NCBI GenBank assembly: GCA_032560695.1
Contig: JAWGHR010000006.1
Span: forward strand, 33,058-97,057
DNA length: 64,000 nt
Direction: 5' to 3'
DNA from: Peptoniphilus_A harei_B
Lineage (GTDB): Bacteria > Bacillota > Clostridia > Tissierellales > Peptoniphilaceae
The notes beneath the pieces are model-generated. The model worked only from the letters and a program-made list of their open reading frames with translations, was not told where the DNA came from and ran no database searches. Shown piece after piece: positions 17,970-26,741 of this stretch (the first letter of the stretch is position 1; each line of letters opens with the position of its first letter). Position numbers and translations under genes: made by a program.

Positions 17970-19571
17970 CTAGTAAGAAAAAATATTGGAATCCGTCCTC
18001 TTTTCTGTTCCACCAATATATACATCTTTATCTTTTAAAATAATCTGGCCTCTACCCATATCCTTGAAGTCACTTACAACTTCAACTTCGTGGCCAAGAT
18101 TTTTAAGTTCATCAATTATTTCAGGCTTAAAGTCCTTTTCTACCCGAATCTTTTTGTCATCAATCCACATAATCCTTGGTGCATCAAGGGCAGCTTGTGG
18201 ATTTAAATTGAAATCTATAATATTCATAAGGACTTGGACATGGGCTTGAGGTTGCATAAAGGCTCCCATTATCCCAAAGGCTCCAAGCGCCTCATTATTT
18301 TTTGTCATAAAACCAGGAATTATTGTGTGATAAGGAAGCTTTCCTCCCTCAAGAGAGTTGGCAAGTCCTTCTTCAAAATAAAAGTTTTCAATCCTGTTGT
18401 TTAGGCTTATACCAGTTCCAGGAACAACAATACCTGAACCAAACCCTGCGTAGTTTGACTGAATCATAGAAACCATGTTGCCATACTTGTCAGCTGTTGC
18501 AAAATAAACTGTGTCAGAAGAATTTATCTTAAAAGCTTCAGGACTTTTTGCCCTGTCACTTATTTTTACCCTCCTGTTATCAGCATATTCCTTTGATAAG
18601 AGCCTTTCAATTTCAATTTTCATCTTTGCTGGGTCAGCCACATAGGTCTTGGCATCAGTAAGAGCTAATTTTATGGCTTCAATAATCTTGTGAAGGCTTC
18701 TTGGATCTTCACGGTCTTTAATTTCCATTTCACTTAAAATGTTTAGAGCCATTAAGACAGATATGCCGTGGCCATTAGGAGGAATTTCCCAAATGTCAAT
18801 TCCCTTGTAGTTAGTGGAAATCGGGTCAACGTATCTTACTTCAAAGTCCTTTAAGTCATCAAGGCTTAAAAAACCCCCAAGTCTTTTAACTTCACTTGTA
18901 ATTTTTTCTGCAAGTCCTCCTCTATAAAAGGATTCTCCCTTAGTGTCACGAATTTCTCTTAGGGTCCTTGCCATGTCAGGAGATTTGAAAACTTCTCCCG
19001 CCCTTGGCGCCCTTCCATCTATAGTAAAGGACTTAAAAAATTCTTCAAACTCTTCCCTATTTAACTTTTTATATTTTTCTACGCTTTCTCCCCAAAGTTT
19101 TGCAATTTGAGGGGTAACTGGATATCCCTCTTCTGCATAAGAGATTGCAGGCTCAAAAATTTTATCTAGACTGAGGCTAGCAAAGTCTTCATGAACTTTC
19201 ATGACTCCACCAATTAGTCCCGGCGTGTTAATTACATTTACCCCACATGAAGGCATCTTATCGTAGCCTTTTTCTCTTAGCTTTTCAATAGAAATATTTT
19301 TAGGACTTCTGCCGCTGGCATTTATTCCATAGAGCTTTCCTTCAAAATAAATTAAGGCAAACATGTCTGCCCCAAGTCCATTGCCTGTAGGTTCAACTAC
19401 TGGTAAGGTCATAGATGCCGCAAGGGCAGCGTCAATAGCATTCCCTCCCTCAAGAAGAATTTTCGCCCCAGCACTTGTTGCATAGGGTGACGATGTGGCA
19501 ACCATTCCGTTTTTCCCAAAAATTGTCCTCCTTGTGGAAGGATAGGGGTAAGAATTGTAATCAAAATTCAT
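17970..19571 (-). CDS. ggt: Gamma-glutamyltransferase-family hydrolase, apparently cytosolic
   Basis: The 533-residue protein belongs to the gamma-glutamyltranspeptidase N-terminal nucleophile family: GGNAIDAALAASMTLPVVEP, NGLGADMF, then SSDTVYFATADKYGNMVSMIQS, in which Thr354 is the expected autocleavage site and nucleophile. The usual TTHF motif reads DTVYF, as in the YwrD/acylase-like branch. There is no signal peptide, unlike classical periplasmic or extracellular GGT, so it probably acts on cytosolic gamma-glutamyl or acyl-amide substrates. It is 12 bp upstream of uvrB. The spacer upstream (19572-19821) holds no other recognisable feature. Confidence 0.85.
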   Translation of the reverse strand: MNFDYNSYPYPSTRRTIFGKNGMVATSSPYATSAGAKILLEGGNAIDAALAASMTLPVVEPTGNGLGADMFALIYFEGKLYGINASGRSPKNISIEKLREKGYDKMPSCGVNVINTPGLIGGVMKVHEDFASLSLDKIFEPAISYAEEGYPVTPQIAKLWGESVEKYKKLNREEFEEFFKSFTIDGRAPRAGEVFKSPDMARTLREIRDTKGESFYRGGLAEKITSEVKRLGGFLSLDDLKDFEVRYVDPISTNYKGIDIWEIPPNGHGISVLMALNILSEMEIKDREDPRSLHKIIEAIKLALTDAKTYVADPAKMKIEIERLLSKEYADNRRVKISDRAKSPEAFKINSSDTVYFATADKYGNMVSMIQSNYAGFGSGIVVPGTGISLNNRIENFYFEEGLANSLEGGKLPYHTIIPGFMTKNNEALGAFGIMGAFMQPQAHVQVLMNIIDFNLNPQAALDAPRIMWIDDKKIRVEKDFKPEIIDELKNLGHEVEVVSDFKDMGRGQIILKDKDVYIGGTEKRTDSNIFSY

Positions 19572-19821
19572 TTTATCATCCTTTAAAACATTTCTATGAG
19601 TTTACCTTATATATAACTTAAACAAAATAAGATTAAATTTGTTCACTCAATCTATTTTTAAAAAATTTATAAAAATTTTATTTTTAATTCATGTAAGCAA
19701 CTTCGCAAATAAGTGTCTACTAACATAGTTTATTCTATAATTAAACAGTAAATAATTCAACTTCTAGCTTCATATAAAGTCTTATAAAAACCATAGATTT
19801 TAAAAGCTTAAAATAGCTTAT

Positions 19822-20127
19822 TTAGGCCCTATATTTTACAAAGTCAACAAGTCTCATGAGGTCTTTAGCTTCTACAAAATCAAAAATCTTCATTGAATCC
19901 TTTCCTTTCACAAAGTCAATAAAGCTCACTGACTTCCTAACTCTTACAAAGCCATAAAGTTTTATTAAGTCCACACCTTTTACTGAATTAAAAAAACTTC
20001 TGAAGTCTTTGGTTTTTATTAAGTTGTAAAATCTTCTGAAGTCTTTATCTTTTATCAAGTTGTAAAATCTTCTGAGGTCCTTATTTTTTGCAAAGTTGTA
20101 ATTTACTCCAAGCCTATAGTTTTCCAT
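19822..20127 (-). CDS. 101-residue ORF made of seven 12-residue repeats (doubtful gene)
   Basis: After a 13-residue start the frame consists of seven tandem 12-residue units with the pattern K-x-K-D-[LF]-x-x-[FLI]-[YFV]-[ND]-[LF]-[IV] (for example KNKDLRRFYNLI, KDKDFRRFYNLI, KGKDSMKIFDFV), then KYRA. The pattern alternates charged and hydrophobic residues and would form amphipathic segments. No Shine-Dalgarno lies before the ATG and I see no clear promoter. The open frame may simply result from a 36-bp DNA repeat whose length is a multiple of three, yet all seven units remain free of stops while diverging. No family is recognised. Confidence 0.35.
   Translation of the reverse strand: MENYRLGVNYNFAKNKDLRRFYNLIKDKDFRRFYNLIKTKDFRSFFNSVKGVDLIKLYGFVRVRKSVSFIDFVKGKDSMKIFDFVEAKDLMRLVDFVKYRA
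19837..20088. repeat. Tandem 36-bp repeat, seven degenerate copies
   Basis: Seven 36-bp units lie head to tail, the two rightmost nearly identical (AAGTTGTAAAATCTTCTGA followed by AGTC or GGTC), the others increasingly diverged. It is a minisatellite rather than a CRISPR array: there are no unique spacers between the repeats. Confidence 0.8.
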
Positions 20128-20175
20128 AACTTAACAGATTATTATCAAGTCAACATTTTGAAAATCATTTAACCA

Positions 20176-20207
20176 ACAAAAAAGAGACCTCACACCGGAA
20201 GTCTCTT
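20176..20207 (-). terminator. Terminator after the PH-like membrane protein gene
   Basis: The stem AAGAGAC / GTCTCTT with a 12-nt loop is followed on the minus strand by TTTTTTG, 13 bp past the stop codon. Confidence 0.75.
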
Positions 20208-20220
20208 AAAAAAAATTTAT

Positions 20221-20736
20221 TTACTTTTGCCATCTCCTCTTAGTTTTTTTCAATTCTTTTTTGAAATGTTTAAGATTTTCTTTGTATTCATAGGCATCGT
20301 AAATTTTTATTTTTTTGTTGTATTTGTGAGCTAGATCAAAAACTCTTTCTTTGTCTTCTTCTTTAAAGAAAAATCTTCTTGTTAAATCTCCTTTAGTAAA
20401 GTAAAGAAGAATTTTATCTGGCTCAGCAGGTTTTTTTTCATAAGTAATCGCATCGATTTTTGACCAATCCCAAACTTCGTTGGTCTTAGTGATCTTCATA
20501 TCATTACACATCTCTAGTCCCTTGCTAGTAACTGCAACATACTTTTTTGTAAGTAGCGAAAGCAATAGTAAGAGTGCCAATATTAAAGTCAACTTATACT
20601 TTGTGAAAATACCTAAAATAATCAATACAGAAGTGACTACGTAGGCATATTTTTCAGAAAATGTTTTTCTAGGATTTACATATTCGTATCTAATAGCTTC
20701 GCTGTCATCATCCCAAGGTAATTTTATCTCTGACAC
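20221..20736 (-). CDS. Membrane protein with two helices and a PH-like tail, unknown function
   Basis: The 171-residue protein has two closely spaced transmembrane helices (about residues 29-62) followed by a cytoplasmic region whose pattern (KKYVAVTSKGLEMCND...WDWSKIDAITYEKK...LLYFTKGDLTRRFFFKEED) resembles bacterial PH-like or YcxB-type domains, and a lysine-rich C-terminus. The start is a GTG with a weak ribosome site. It lies 42 bp downstream of the NhaC gene and may be co-transcribed with it. Family assignment is tentative. Confidence 0.6.
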   Translation of the reverse strand: MSEIKLPWDDDSEAIRYEYVNPRKTFSEKYAYVVTSVLIILGIFTKYKLTLILALLLLLSLLTKKYVAVTSKGLEMCNDMKITKTNEVWDWSKIDAITYEKKPAEPDKILLYFTKGDLTRRFFFKEEDKERVFDLAHKYNKKIKIYDAYEYKENLKHFKKELKKTKRRWQK

Positions 20737-20778
20737 ATAATCACTTCTTTCTATAAAATATTAGTGAGAAAAATTTAG

Positions 20779-22314
20779 TTAAGCACTAAGTTTTGGAGCT
20801 TTTCCTTCTGCTCTTCTTCTTTCAAGAGCTGCCATAGCTACTTCTCTAGCTGCTTCTGGAGCTTTAGCTTGTTTCTTCATAGTAGTCTTACCAAATAGAT
20901 TTGTATAAGAACCGTCAGCCCAGAATATATTTTTACCAGCAAAAGCTGTTACGCAAGCGTAAATTGGGTTTAGTAAGTTAACAAATGCAAATGGGAAGAA
21001 TGCAAGTGGGTTAACACCAAGTGTTCTAAATTGGTAAGCACCACAAGCTGTCCATGGGAACATTACTGCCCAAAGTGTACCAGCATCTTCAAGTGTTCTT
21101 GATAACATATTTCTTGCAAGTCCAAGTTCATCATATTTTGTATCATATAGAGGAGCAGGAACACCGATTCCTAAGAATTGGTCACACATTGCTGCGTCAC
21201 AGAATATTGATGTAAGCATTGTAGCAAGAACGATTCCACCAACAGAGTTGATTCTATTTTTAATTCCACCAAATAATTTTTCAACGATACCACATTTTTC
21301 AAGAGCACCACCAAAGGATACTGCAAGAATAATAAGGTTGATTGTCCACATTTGGTTATCCATACCACCTTTAGCAAGAGCACCATCAAGGAATTCATTT
21401 CCTGTTTCAATTGATGGACCATAGTGAAGGATTGAGAATAAATCTGCTACTGAATATCTTTGTTGGAAGATAAGAGCAAATATAACACCTACTGCAACTG
21501 AACCAAGTACGCCTGGAAGACCAGGGATTCTTAATACCATTATAATTACAATTACTACAATTGGAAGTAGTACTAAAGGATTAACATTAAAGTTAGAAGA
21601 GATTGCTTCTCTAATACCATCAGCAATTGTTGGATCATATCCAGCGCCTGCAATATTCATACCTAAGATTGTATAAATAATAAGAGATATTAAGAAAACA
21701 GGGCCTGTTGTAGATACCATGGCTGCAACGTGATCGAATAAACCTGTTCCAGCAACACCAGCTGCAAGGTTAGTAGTATCAGATAGTGGAGAGAATTTAT
21801 CTCCAACATAGGCTCCAGATATTACCATACCTGCTGTTAGTGCAGGATTAATTCCAAGTCCAGCACCAATTGTCATAAAAGCAATACCTACAGTTGCTGT
21901 TGCAGTCCAAGATGAACCACAAGCTAAACCAACTACTGCACAAAGTAGACAACCAACTGGTAGGAATGTTTGTGGTGATAAAAAGTCAAGTCCATAATAG
22001 ATAAGAGCTGGAATTGTACCTGAAATCATGAAAGATGATACCAATAGACCTACAGTAAGTAAAATTAAAATTGCATCCAATGTCGCTGTTATTCTGTCAA
22101 TAATACCAGACAACATTTCTTCAAAAGAATGTCCACAAATTACACCAATAGTTACAGTAACTATAAGTGCTATGATTAGTGGCATATGAGCAGCATCATA
22201 AGCCTCATCACTAAATTTGAAAACATATACCATTAGCGCTACCATTGTTAAAATAGGTAGAATTGCTTCGAAAAAACTAGGTAGTCTAACAGCTTTTTGA
22301 CCGTCGTTCTTCAT
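20779..22314 (-). CDS. nhaC: NhaC-family Na+/H+ (or substrate/cation) antiporter
   Basis: The 511-residue protein has about 11-12 transmembrane helices and the NhaC signature GAYVGDKFSPLSDTTNLA, which contains the ion-binding aspartates. NhaC relatives exchange Na+ for H+, or organic acids and amines for cations. The ribosome site AAGGAGG lies 8 nt before the ATG. Its promoter region carries the same operator-like 14-mer as hutH and the YuiF-like transporter, so a role in histidine or amino-acid fermentation is likely. A second NhaC-family gene, not under this motif, lies at 30206-31621. Confidence 0.88.
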   Translation of the reverse strand: MKNDGQKAVRLPSFFEAILPILTMVALMVYVFKFSDEAYDAAHMPLIIALIVTVTIGVICGHSFEEMLSGIIDRITATLDAILILLTVGLLVSSFMISGTIPALIYYGLDFLSPQTFLPVGCLLCAVVGLACGSSWTATATVGIAFMTIGAGLGINPALTAGMVISGAYVGDKFSPLSDTTNLAAGVAGTGLFDHVAAMVSTTGPVFLISLIIYTILGMNIAGAGYDPTIADGIREAISSNFNVNPLVLLPIVVIVIIMVLRIPGLPGVLGSVAVGVIFALIFQQRYSVADLFSILHYGPSIETGNEFLDGALAKGGMDNQMWTINLIILAVSFGGALEKCGIVEKLFGGIKNRINSVGGIVLATMLTSIFCDAAMCDQFLGIGVPAPLYDTKYDELGLARNMLSRTLEDAGTLWAVMFPWTACGAYQFRTLGVNPLAFFPFAFVNLLNPIYACVTAFAGKNIFWADGSYTNLFGKTTMKKQAKAPEAAREVAMAALERRRAEGKAPKLSA

Positions 22315-22395
22315 AAATAAAACCTCCTTAAAACATTAAGGCACGTCATAAAAAATTGGCATGTCTGTGATACATTTGTTGAAATTTTGTACCAC

Positions 22396-22409
22396 TGAAA
22401 ATGTTTTCT
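22396..22409 (-). promoter_or_regulatory. Candidate operator of the nhaC gene (AGAAAACATTTTCA)
   Basis: This near-palindrome (GAAAA-N2-TTTTC arms) is identical over 14 bp to the site at 24450-24463. It lies 6 nt downstream of the predicted -10, the same distance as at hutH. Confidence 0.6.
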
Positions 22410-22415
22410 AGCTTC

Positions 22416-22444
22416 ATCTTACTCCTCTTATGAATTTTAGTCAA
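22416..22444 (-). promoter_or_regulatory. nhaC promoter
   Basis: On the minus strand TTGACT (22439-22444) and TAAGAT (22416-22421) are 17 bp apart. The leader to the start codon is about 95 nt. Confidence 0.65.
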
Positions 22445-22590
22445 CTGCAAATCTAAGAGCAATTTTTAAATTGCATTTAATATTATACAATATATTATTA
22501 GATTTTTATGCTAATTTGAAATAGTATTTTTAATTTTCATATATCAATTCTGGTGCTTTTTACGACCCATGATTTCTCAATTAAAAGTGA

Positions 22591-22609
22591 TGAATCATTG
22601 TATGATTCA
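22591..22609. repeat. Short perfect hairpin in the 740-bp intergenic region
   Basis: TGAATCAT / ATGATTCA form an 8-bp stem with a 3-nt loop. There is no T-tract on either side, so I do not call it a terminator. The surrounding spacer (22445-22990) is very AT-rich and contains no supported gene. Confidence 0.5.
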
Positions 22610-22807
22610 CCTTCTTAGTCTTAAGGCTAAAATATTTTATTAATTTTTTAATAGATATTTTTGCATACTTCTTATTGTTTTCTAAATTTTTATTTCCTAT
22701 TTTATTTCTTCATATTTACAAAAAATTTTTTATGTTTTAATAGAAATCTAACTTATCTCATCCTTTCATTCTATCTGGATCTATATCTTTTTTTAAATTT
22801 ATAATTA

Positions 22808-22858
22808 GCAAGTAATTAAAAATATATTTTTCTAACTACTTATTTTTTAATTACTTGC
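22808..22858. repeat. Perfect 15-bp inverted repeat with 21-nt loop
   Basis: GCAAGTAATTAAAAA (22808-22822) is exactly repeated in inverse at 22844-22858. The hairpin stands in non-coding DNA about 195 bp downstream of the YuiF-like gene stop and far from any start codon. It could be an RNA structure, the remains of a small mobile element, or chance in AT-rich DNA, although 15 exact base pairs is long. Confidence 0.7.
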
Positions 22859-22991
22859 TTTAATAATTAGATCTTTTCTTAACTCTAAACTTGATCTTTA
22901 ATCTAGACTTCAATAATTTTTACTTTCACTGAGTCTAATGCTTTTACAAGTAATTATTCTTGATTTCTTTTTAAAAGCATTAATTTACAAA

Positions 22992-23020
22992 TAAAAAACA
23001 GGCACCTACTTAGTGCCTGT
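22992..23020 (-). terminator. Terminator of the YuiF-like transporter gene
   Basis: The stem ACAGGCAC / GTGCCTGT with a 7-nt loop is followed by TTTTTTA on the minus strand, 34 bp past the stop codon. Confidence 0.85.
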
Positions 23021-23054
23021 CTTAATGACTAAAGTCAAATTTTAAGTTATCTCA

Positions 23055-24434
23055 TTAAGATAATAATACTGATCCAATTACACCACCGATTACTAAGAAT
23101 ACGTCAAATGCGATAAATGTAGGTACGCAAGTATCCCAAATGTGATCGTGTTGTCCGTCAGCGTTAAGACCTGATGTAGGTCCCATTGTTGAGTCAGATG
23201 CTGGTGATCCTGCATCTCCAAGAGCTGCTGCTACACCAATTAATAGGATAATAGCTGATTTTGAGAATCCCAATTGTTGAGCTAATGGAACGTAGATTGC
23301 TGCTACTACTGGGATTGTACCAAAAGATGTACCGATACCCATTGTAATAACAAGACCAATTGCTAATAGAACAATTGCTGATACTACAAGTGAAGCGCCT
23401 TCCATCATAGCTGCTGTATTGTTAACTAATTCAATTACAGCACCTGAAGTGTTAAGAACGTTAGCAAATCCACCTGCTATTAACATTACGAATGCGATAA
23501 ATGCCATTAGGTCAAGTCCACCATTAACCATTTCGTCGATTTCATTCCATTTAATAGAACGAGTAATTAATAGGAATATAATACCAATTAATGCTGAGAA
23601 TGGAAGATTAGTTGTGATGATTTGAACTATAAGCATTGCTAGAGCAGCGATTAAAGCTCCCCAAGCTTGTCCAGTCATGTGAACTTCTTGGTCTAGAGAA
23701 ATAACTCCAGGGATTTCAACATCATCATAGTGTCTGTCTTTTCCGTAAAGAACAAATACTACAAAGATTAAACCAATTAACATTGAAAGTCCACCAATCC
23801 ACATTACTTTTTGAGTATCTGCAACTGTTGTTGGCATACCTGCATCTGTCATGTTTGATGCAATAATGTTGTGGAAAATAAGTCCAAATCCTGCTGGAAT
23901 TGAAATATAAGGTGCCTTTAAGCCAAAGCAAAGAGCTGATGCTACAGCACGTCTGTCAATCTTTAACTTATTCATAAGTCCTAGTAGAGGTGGAATTAGA
24001 ATAGGTATAAAGGAAATGTGAACTGGTAAAAGGTTTTGTGAAAAGATTGATATAAATGCTATTAGGAAAATTAAGTAAAATTTATTGTTTCCTACTAACT
24101 TAGAAATCTTTTGAGCAAGAATAGTTATAAGTCCTGATTTACCAATTGCATAAGCAAACATACCAATTAGGATATAAGCAAGAGCTGTCTCTGCCATTGA
24201 TCCCATACCACCAATGATTGTACCAATAATTGCGTCGCCTTCAGTTCCAAATCCTGGAAGCTTTCCAACTGTATTTGCTTGCCATGAATCTGCTTCAAAT
24301 ACATATAATGGCATGCCTGCAGTTAATCCTGCAACAACACCTGCTACTAAGAGTGAAAGTAGTACGTTAAGTTTTAACATACATAAGATTACGAGTAATA
24401 GTACCGACACTACTACGGGGTTAAATAACAACAT
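23055..24434 (-). CDS. YuiF-type transporter, probable histidine permease
   Basis: The 459-residue protein has about 12 transmembrane helices and belongs to the Na+/H+ antiporter-like family that includes Bacillus YuiF, often annotated as a histidine or amino-acid transporter; the C-terminal block LGDAGSPASDSTMGPTSGLNADGQHDHIWDTC is characteristic. It lies 333 bp upstream of hutI on the same strand, with hutI's own terminator between, and carries the same operator-like site as hutH. Import of histidine coupled to Na+ or H+ is the best guess from context. The ribosome site is AAAGGAGG. Confidence 0.8.
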   Translation of the reverse strand: MLLFNPVVVSVLLLVILCMLKLNVLLSLLVAGVVAGLTAGMPLYVFEADSWQANTVGKLPGFGTEGDAIIGTIIGGMGSMAETALAYILIGMFAYAIGKSGLITILAQKISKLVGNNKFYLIFLIAFISIFSQNLLPVHISFIPILIPPLLGLMNKLKIDRRAVASALCFGLKAPYISIPAGFGLIFHNIIASNMTDAGMPTTVADTQKVMWIGGLSMLIGLIFVVFVLYGKDRHYDDVEIPGVISLDQEVHMTGQAWGALIAALAMLIVQIITTNLPFSALIGIIFLLITRSIKWNEIDEMVNGGLDLMAFIAFVMLIAGGFANVLNTSGAVIELVNNTAAMMEGASLVVSAIVLLAIGLVITMGIGTSFGTIPVVAAIYVPLAQQLGFSKSAIILLIGVAAALGDAGSPASDSTMGPTSGLNADGQHDHIWDTCVPTFIAFDVFLVIGGVIGSVLLS

Positions 24435-24449
24435 ATTTTTTTCCTCCTT

Positions 24450-24463
24450 TGAAAATGTTTTCT
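24450..24463 (-). promoter_or_regulatory. Candidate operator of the YuiF-like gene (AGAAAACATTTTCA)
   Basis: This 14-mer is identical to the site upstream of nhaC. It lies between the predicted promoter and the ribosome site, 16 bp from the start codon, so a bound protein could block initiation or early elongation. Confidence 0.6.
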
Positions 24464-24465
24464 TT

Positions 24466-24494
24466 ATTTTCTCACATTATTGTACTTTTGTCAA
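24466..24494 (-). promoter_or_regulatory. Promoter of the YuiF-like gene
   Basis: On the minus strand a perfect TTGACA (24489-24494) is followed at 17 bp by GAAAAT (24466-24471), a weak -10. The rest of the spacer up to hutI's terminator shows nothing else. Confidence 0.55.
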
Positions 24495-24707
24495 TAAACT
24501 AATTCTCTATTATACTAAATTATACAATCCTTTAGTCTAAATATTCTATTAATTTATTAAAGTGATTATTTCCAACTATTACTGTTTTACTTGATTTTAT
24601 GAGCTTTTATAGCTTTCCATTTTCTCTCTCTTATGCAAAATTCAGAATAATGTTTTATAATATAAACTATTGTATTTTTTTAATTTTTTAAGAAACATTA
24701 TTTTGTG

Positions 24708-24736
24708 CAAAAAAATAAAGGGGCCGAAGCCCCTTT
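24708..24736 (-). terminator. hutI terminator with UUCG tetraloop
   Basis: AAAGGGGC / GCCCCTTT closes a TTCG tetraloop on the minus strand and is followed by TATTTTTTT, 32 bp past the hutI stop. It is among the strongest terminators in the window. Confidence 0.9.
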
Positions 24737-24767
24737 ATTTTATATCCTATATTGTTTTCCTGCTTAA

Positions 24768-26033
24768 TTATTTTACAAGCTTTCTATCTTCAACTACTAG
24801 TTCTCCATCAACATAGACTTGTTTACATAAGTTTGTTCCAAAGAAGTAAAGTGTGTAGTCAATGTTGTGTGCATCAAAGATTGCAATGTTTGCTCTCTTG
24901 CCCTTGTCAAAGGATCCAATAGTTTTTGCCCTGTCAACTGAATAAGCAGCGTTAATAGTTACTGCGTTATAAACTTCAATTGGTGTAAGTTTCATTTCTA
25001 GACAACCAAGTTGCATAATAAATTGAAGGTTTGCTGTTGGACATGATCCTGGGTTGGAGTCTGTACAAAGTGTGATTGCCATTCCCTTTTCAAGCATTCT
25101 TCTTGCTGGAGCATAAGTGTCTAGCATTAGTGAGAAAGTTGTTCCTGGAAGAAGGTTTCCAATTACATTTGCCTTTGCAAGAGTTTCAATTTCTTCATCA
25201 TCAACTACCATTAAGTGCTCTGCAGAAACTGCTCCAACTTTAGCAGCAACATCTACTCCACCGATATTTTCAATTTCATCAGAGTGGATTCTTAGTTTAA
25301 AGCCATGTTCCTTAGCAGCTTCAAGAATTCTCTCAGATTGTTCTGCAGTAAATACTCCCTTTTCACAGAATACGTCACAGAATTCTGCAAGATTTCTCTT
25401 TGCTACTTCTGGCATCATATCGATTACGATATCAACATACTCATCTGGATTATCCTTATATTTTTCGTGGATAACGTGAGCTGCCATAAATGTTGTGATA
25501 AGTTCTGTTGGGAAATCTTCATTTAATTTCTTAAGAACTTCAAGTTCCTTTAATTCTGTTTCAAGAGTAATGCCGTAACCACTTTTTGCTTCAACAGAAG
25601 TTACACCGTGAACTAGCATGTGTTCAAGAAGATCTCTTGTCTTATCATAAAGTTCGTCAAAGCTTGCTGCATCTGTTGCCTTTAGTGTAGATAGAATTCC
25701 TCCACCTGCTTCAAGGATTTCAAGATATTCCATTCCATTAAGCTTCATGGCAAATTCATTTTCACGACTTCCACCATAAACAAGGTGAGTGTGAGCGTCA
25801 ATTAAACCTGGAGTTGCAGTCTTACCTGTAAGATCAACTATTTCAGTATTGTCGTCTTTTAAATTTTCATATCCATTACCTTCGCCAACCTCTAAGATCT
25901 TACCATCCTTGATAGCAATGTAAGCATTTTCTAATATGTCAGCTTGGTTCATTTCTTCTCCCCTGAGTGGTCTACCAATGTCCCTTGGTGAGAAAACCTG
26001 TTCAAGATTAACTAATATTTTATCCGCTTTCAT
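24768..26033 (-). CDS. hutI: Imidazolonepropionase
   Basis: The 421-residue amidohydrolase has the metal-binding H-T-H (residues 81-83 in GLIDAHTHLVYGGSRENEF) and later family blocks AKSGYGITLETELK, AAHVIHEKY and LCTDSNPGSCPTANLQFIMQ. It hydrolyses 4-imidazolone-5-propionate to N-formimino-L-glutamate, the substrate of FtcD. Length is normal, and GGAGG lies 7 nt before the ATG. It is transcribed alone, divergent from hutU across a 762-bp spacer. Confidence 0.95.
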   Translation of the reverse strand: MKADKILVNLEQVFSPRDIGRPLRGEEMNQADILENAYIAIKDGKILEVGEGNGYENLKDDNTEIVDLTGKTATPGLIDAHTHLVYGGSRENEFAMKLNGMEYLEILEAGGGILSTLKATDAASFDELYDKTRDLLEHMLVHGVTSVEAKSGYGITLETELKELEVLKKLNEDFPTELITTFMAAHVIHEKYKDNPDEYVDIVIDMMPEVAKRNLAEFCDVFCEKGVFTAEQSERILEAAKEHGFKLRIHSDEIENIGGVDVAAKVGAVSAEHLMVVDDEEIETLAKANVIGNLLPGTTFSLMLDTYAPARRMLEKGMAITLCTDSNPGSCPTANLQFIMQLGCLEMKLTPIEVYNAVTINAAYSVDRAKTIGSFDKGKRANIAIFDAHNIDYTLYFFGTNLCKQVYVDGELVVEDRKLVK

Positions 26034-26609
26034 AAATTCCTCCTTTTATGTCAATATCTTAACACATATTATATACCCAATAAATACGAAAATATTTTTA
26101 TTTGGATTTTTAATTATCTTCATAATTTTTAAAGATATTTTTCTAGCAAGTTATAAAACAAATTCCCAAATCCTCTACGAAAAATTTTTCTTTCTATAAA
26201 TAAAATAAGAAAATAAAAAATAAAATAAAAATTTTTTCATTACTTCAATTATTTCTTTCTCTACAATTTTTTTAACTATATAAGTATTTATAGTTGAATA
26301 ATAATTTTAAACTCATAAATATCTGCGACTTTTTAAATATTTAAGACTCTATAAACAGTGACTGTCTGATATTTTTCTATAGCTCTATAAAAAATTACAA
26401 GTCCACATAAATTTATATGTCTGTATTTGCTTATAAGTTTACAAGAGTATGGAAGCCTATAATACTTTGTAACTCTGTAATAATTGACAAGTCCAAAAGT
26501 TTTAATATTCATTCTTTCCTATCATCTATTCCTATCAACTAATAGAAGAAACTTCTCAATCTCTATTTTAAAGATTTTTATTAAATTTGAAAACGATTCA
26601 TTTCTTTAG
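26034..26609. other. AT-rich hutI-hutU intergenic region
   Basis: This part of the 762-bp spacer holds no supported gene. A TATAAT sequence about 40-50 bp upstream of hutI is a possible -10 for that gene but lacks a good -35. Between 26281 and 26520 short phrases recur irregularly (CTCTATAAA, ACAAGTCC), suggesting decayed repeat material. Confidence 0.4.
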
Positions 26610-26623
26610 TTTACCATGGTAAA
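26610..26623. promoter_or_regulatory. Perfect 14-bp palindrome upstream of hutU
   Basis: TTTACCATGGTAAA is its own reverse complement. It lies about 160 bp upstream of the predicted hutU transcription start and 22 bp after a second operator-like sequence (TGAAAACGATTCAT at 26588). It may bind a dimeric regulator; this is inference from symmetry alone. Confidence 0.4.
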
Positions 26624-26719
26624 TTAATCATCTTTTTTAAGGAAATATGTCCTTGATACTTGTGTTTTCAAGACAATTTAAGAAAATTAATTGCTTTTTT
26701 GAGATATTTTTAAAATTTT

Positions 26720-26735
26720 GGGAAATTAATTTCCC
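26720..26735. promoter_or_regulatory. Perfect 16-bp palindrome directly upstream of the hutU -35
   Basis: GGGAAATTAATTTCCC is fully symmetric and is centred about 50 bp before the predicted transcription start, ending 6 bp before the -35 box. That position suits an activator site. It differs from the motif shared by hutH, nhaC and the YuiF-like gene. Confidence 0.55.
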
Positions 26736-26741
26736 TTTGTG

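Noticed and set aside
19837..20088. Tandem repeats as a CRISPR array
   Set aside because: Units of 36 bp are directly adjacent without unique spacers, and no cas genes are in the window.
22315..22395. Riboswitch in the nhaC leader
   Set aside because: The leader of about 95 nt shows no stable nested stems or terminator/anti-terminator pair.
26588..26601. TGAAAACGATTCAT as a CcpA cre site for hutU
   Set aside because: It resembles cre on one side (TGAAAACG), but the second half lacks the expected TTTCA spacing; it also matches the shared hut motif at only 10 of 14 positions.
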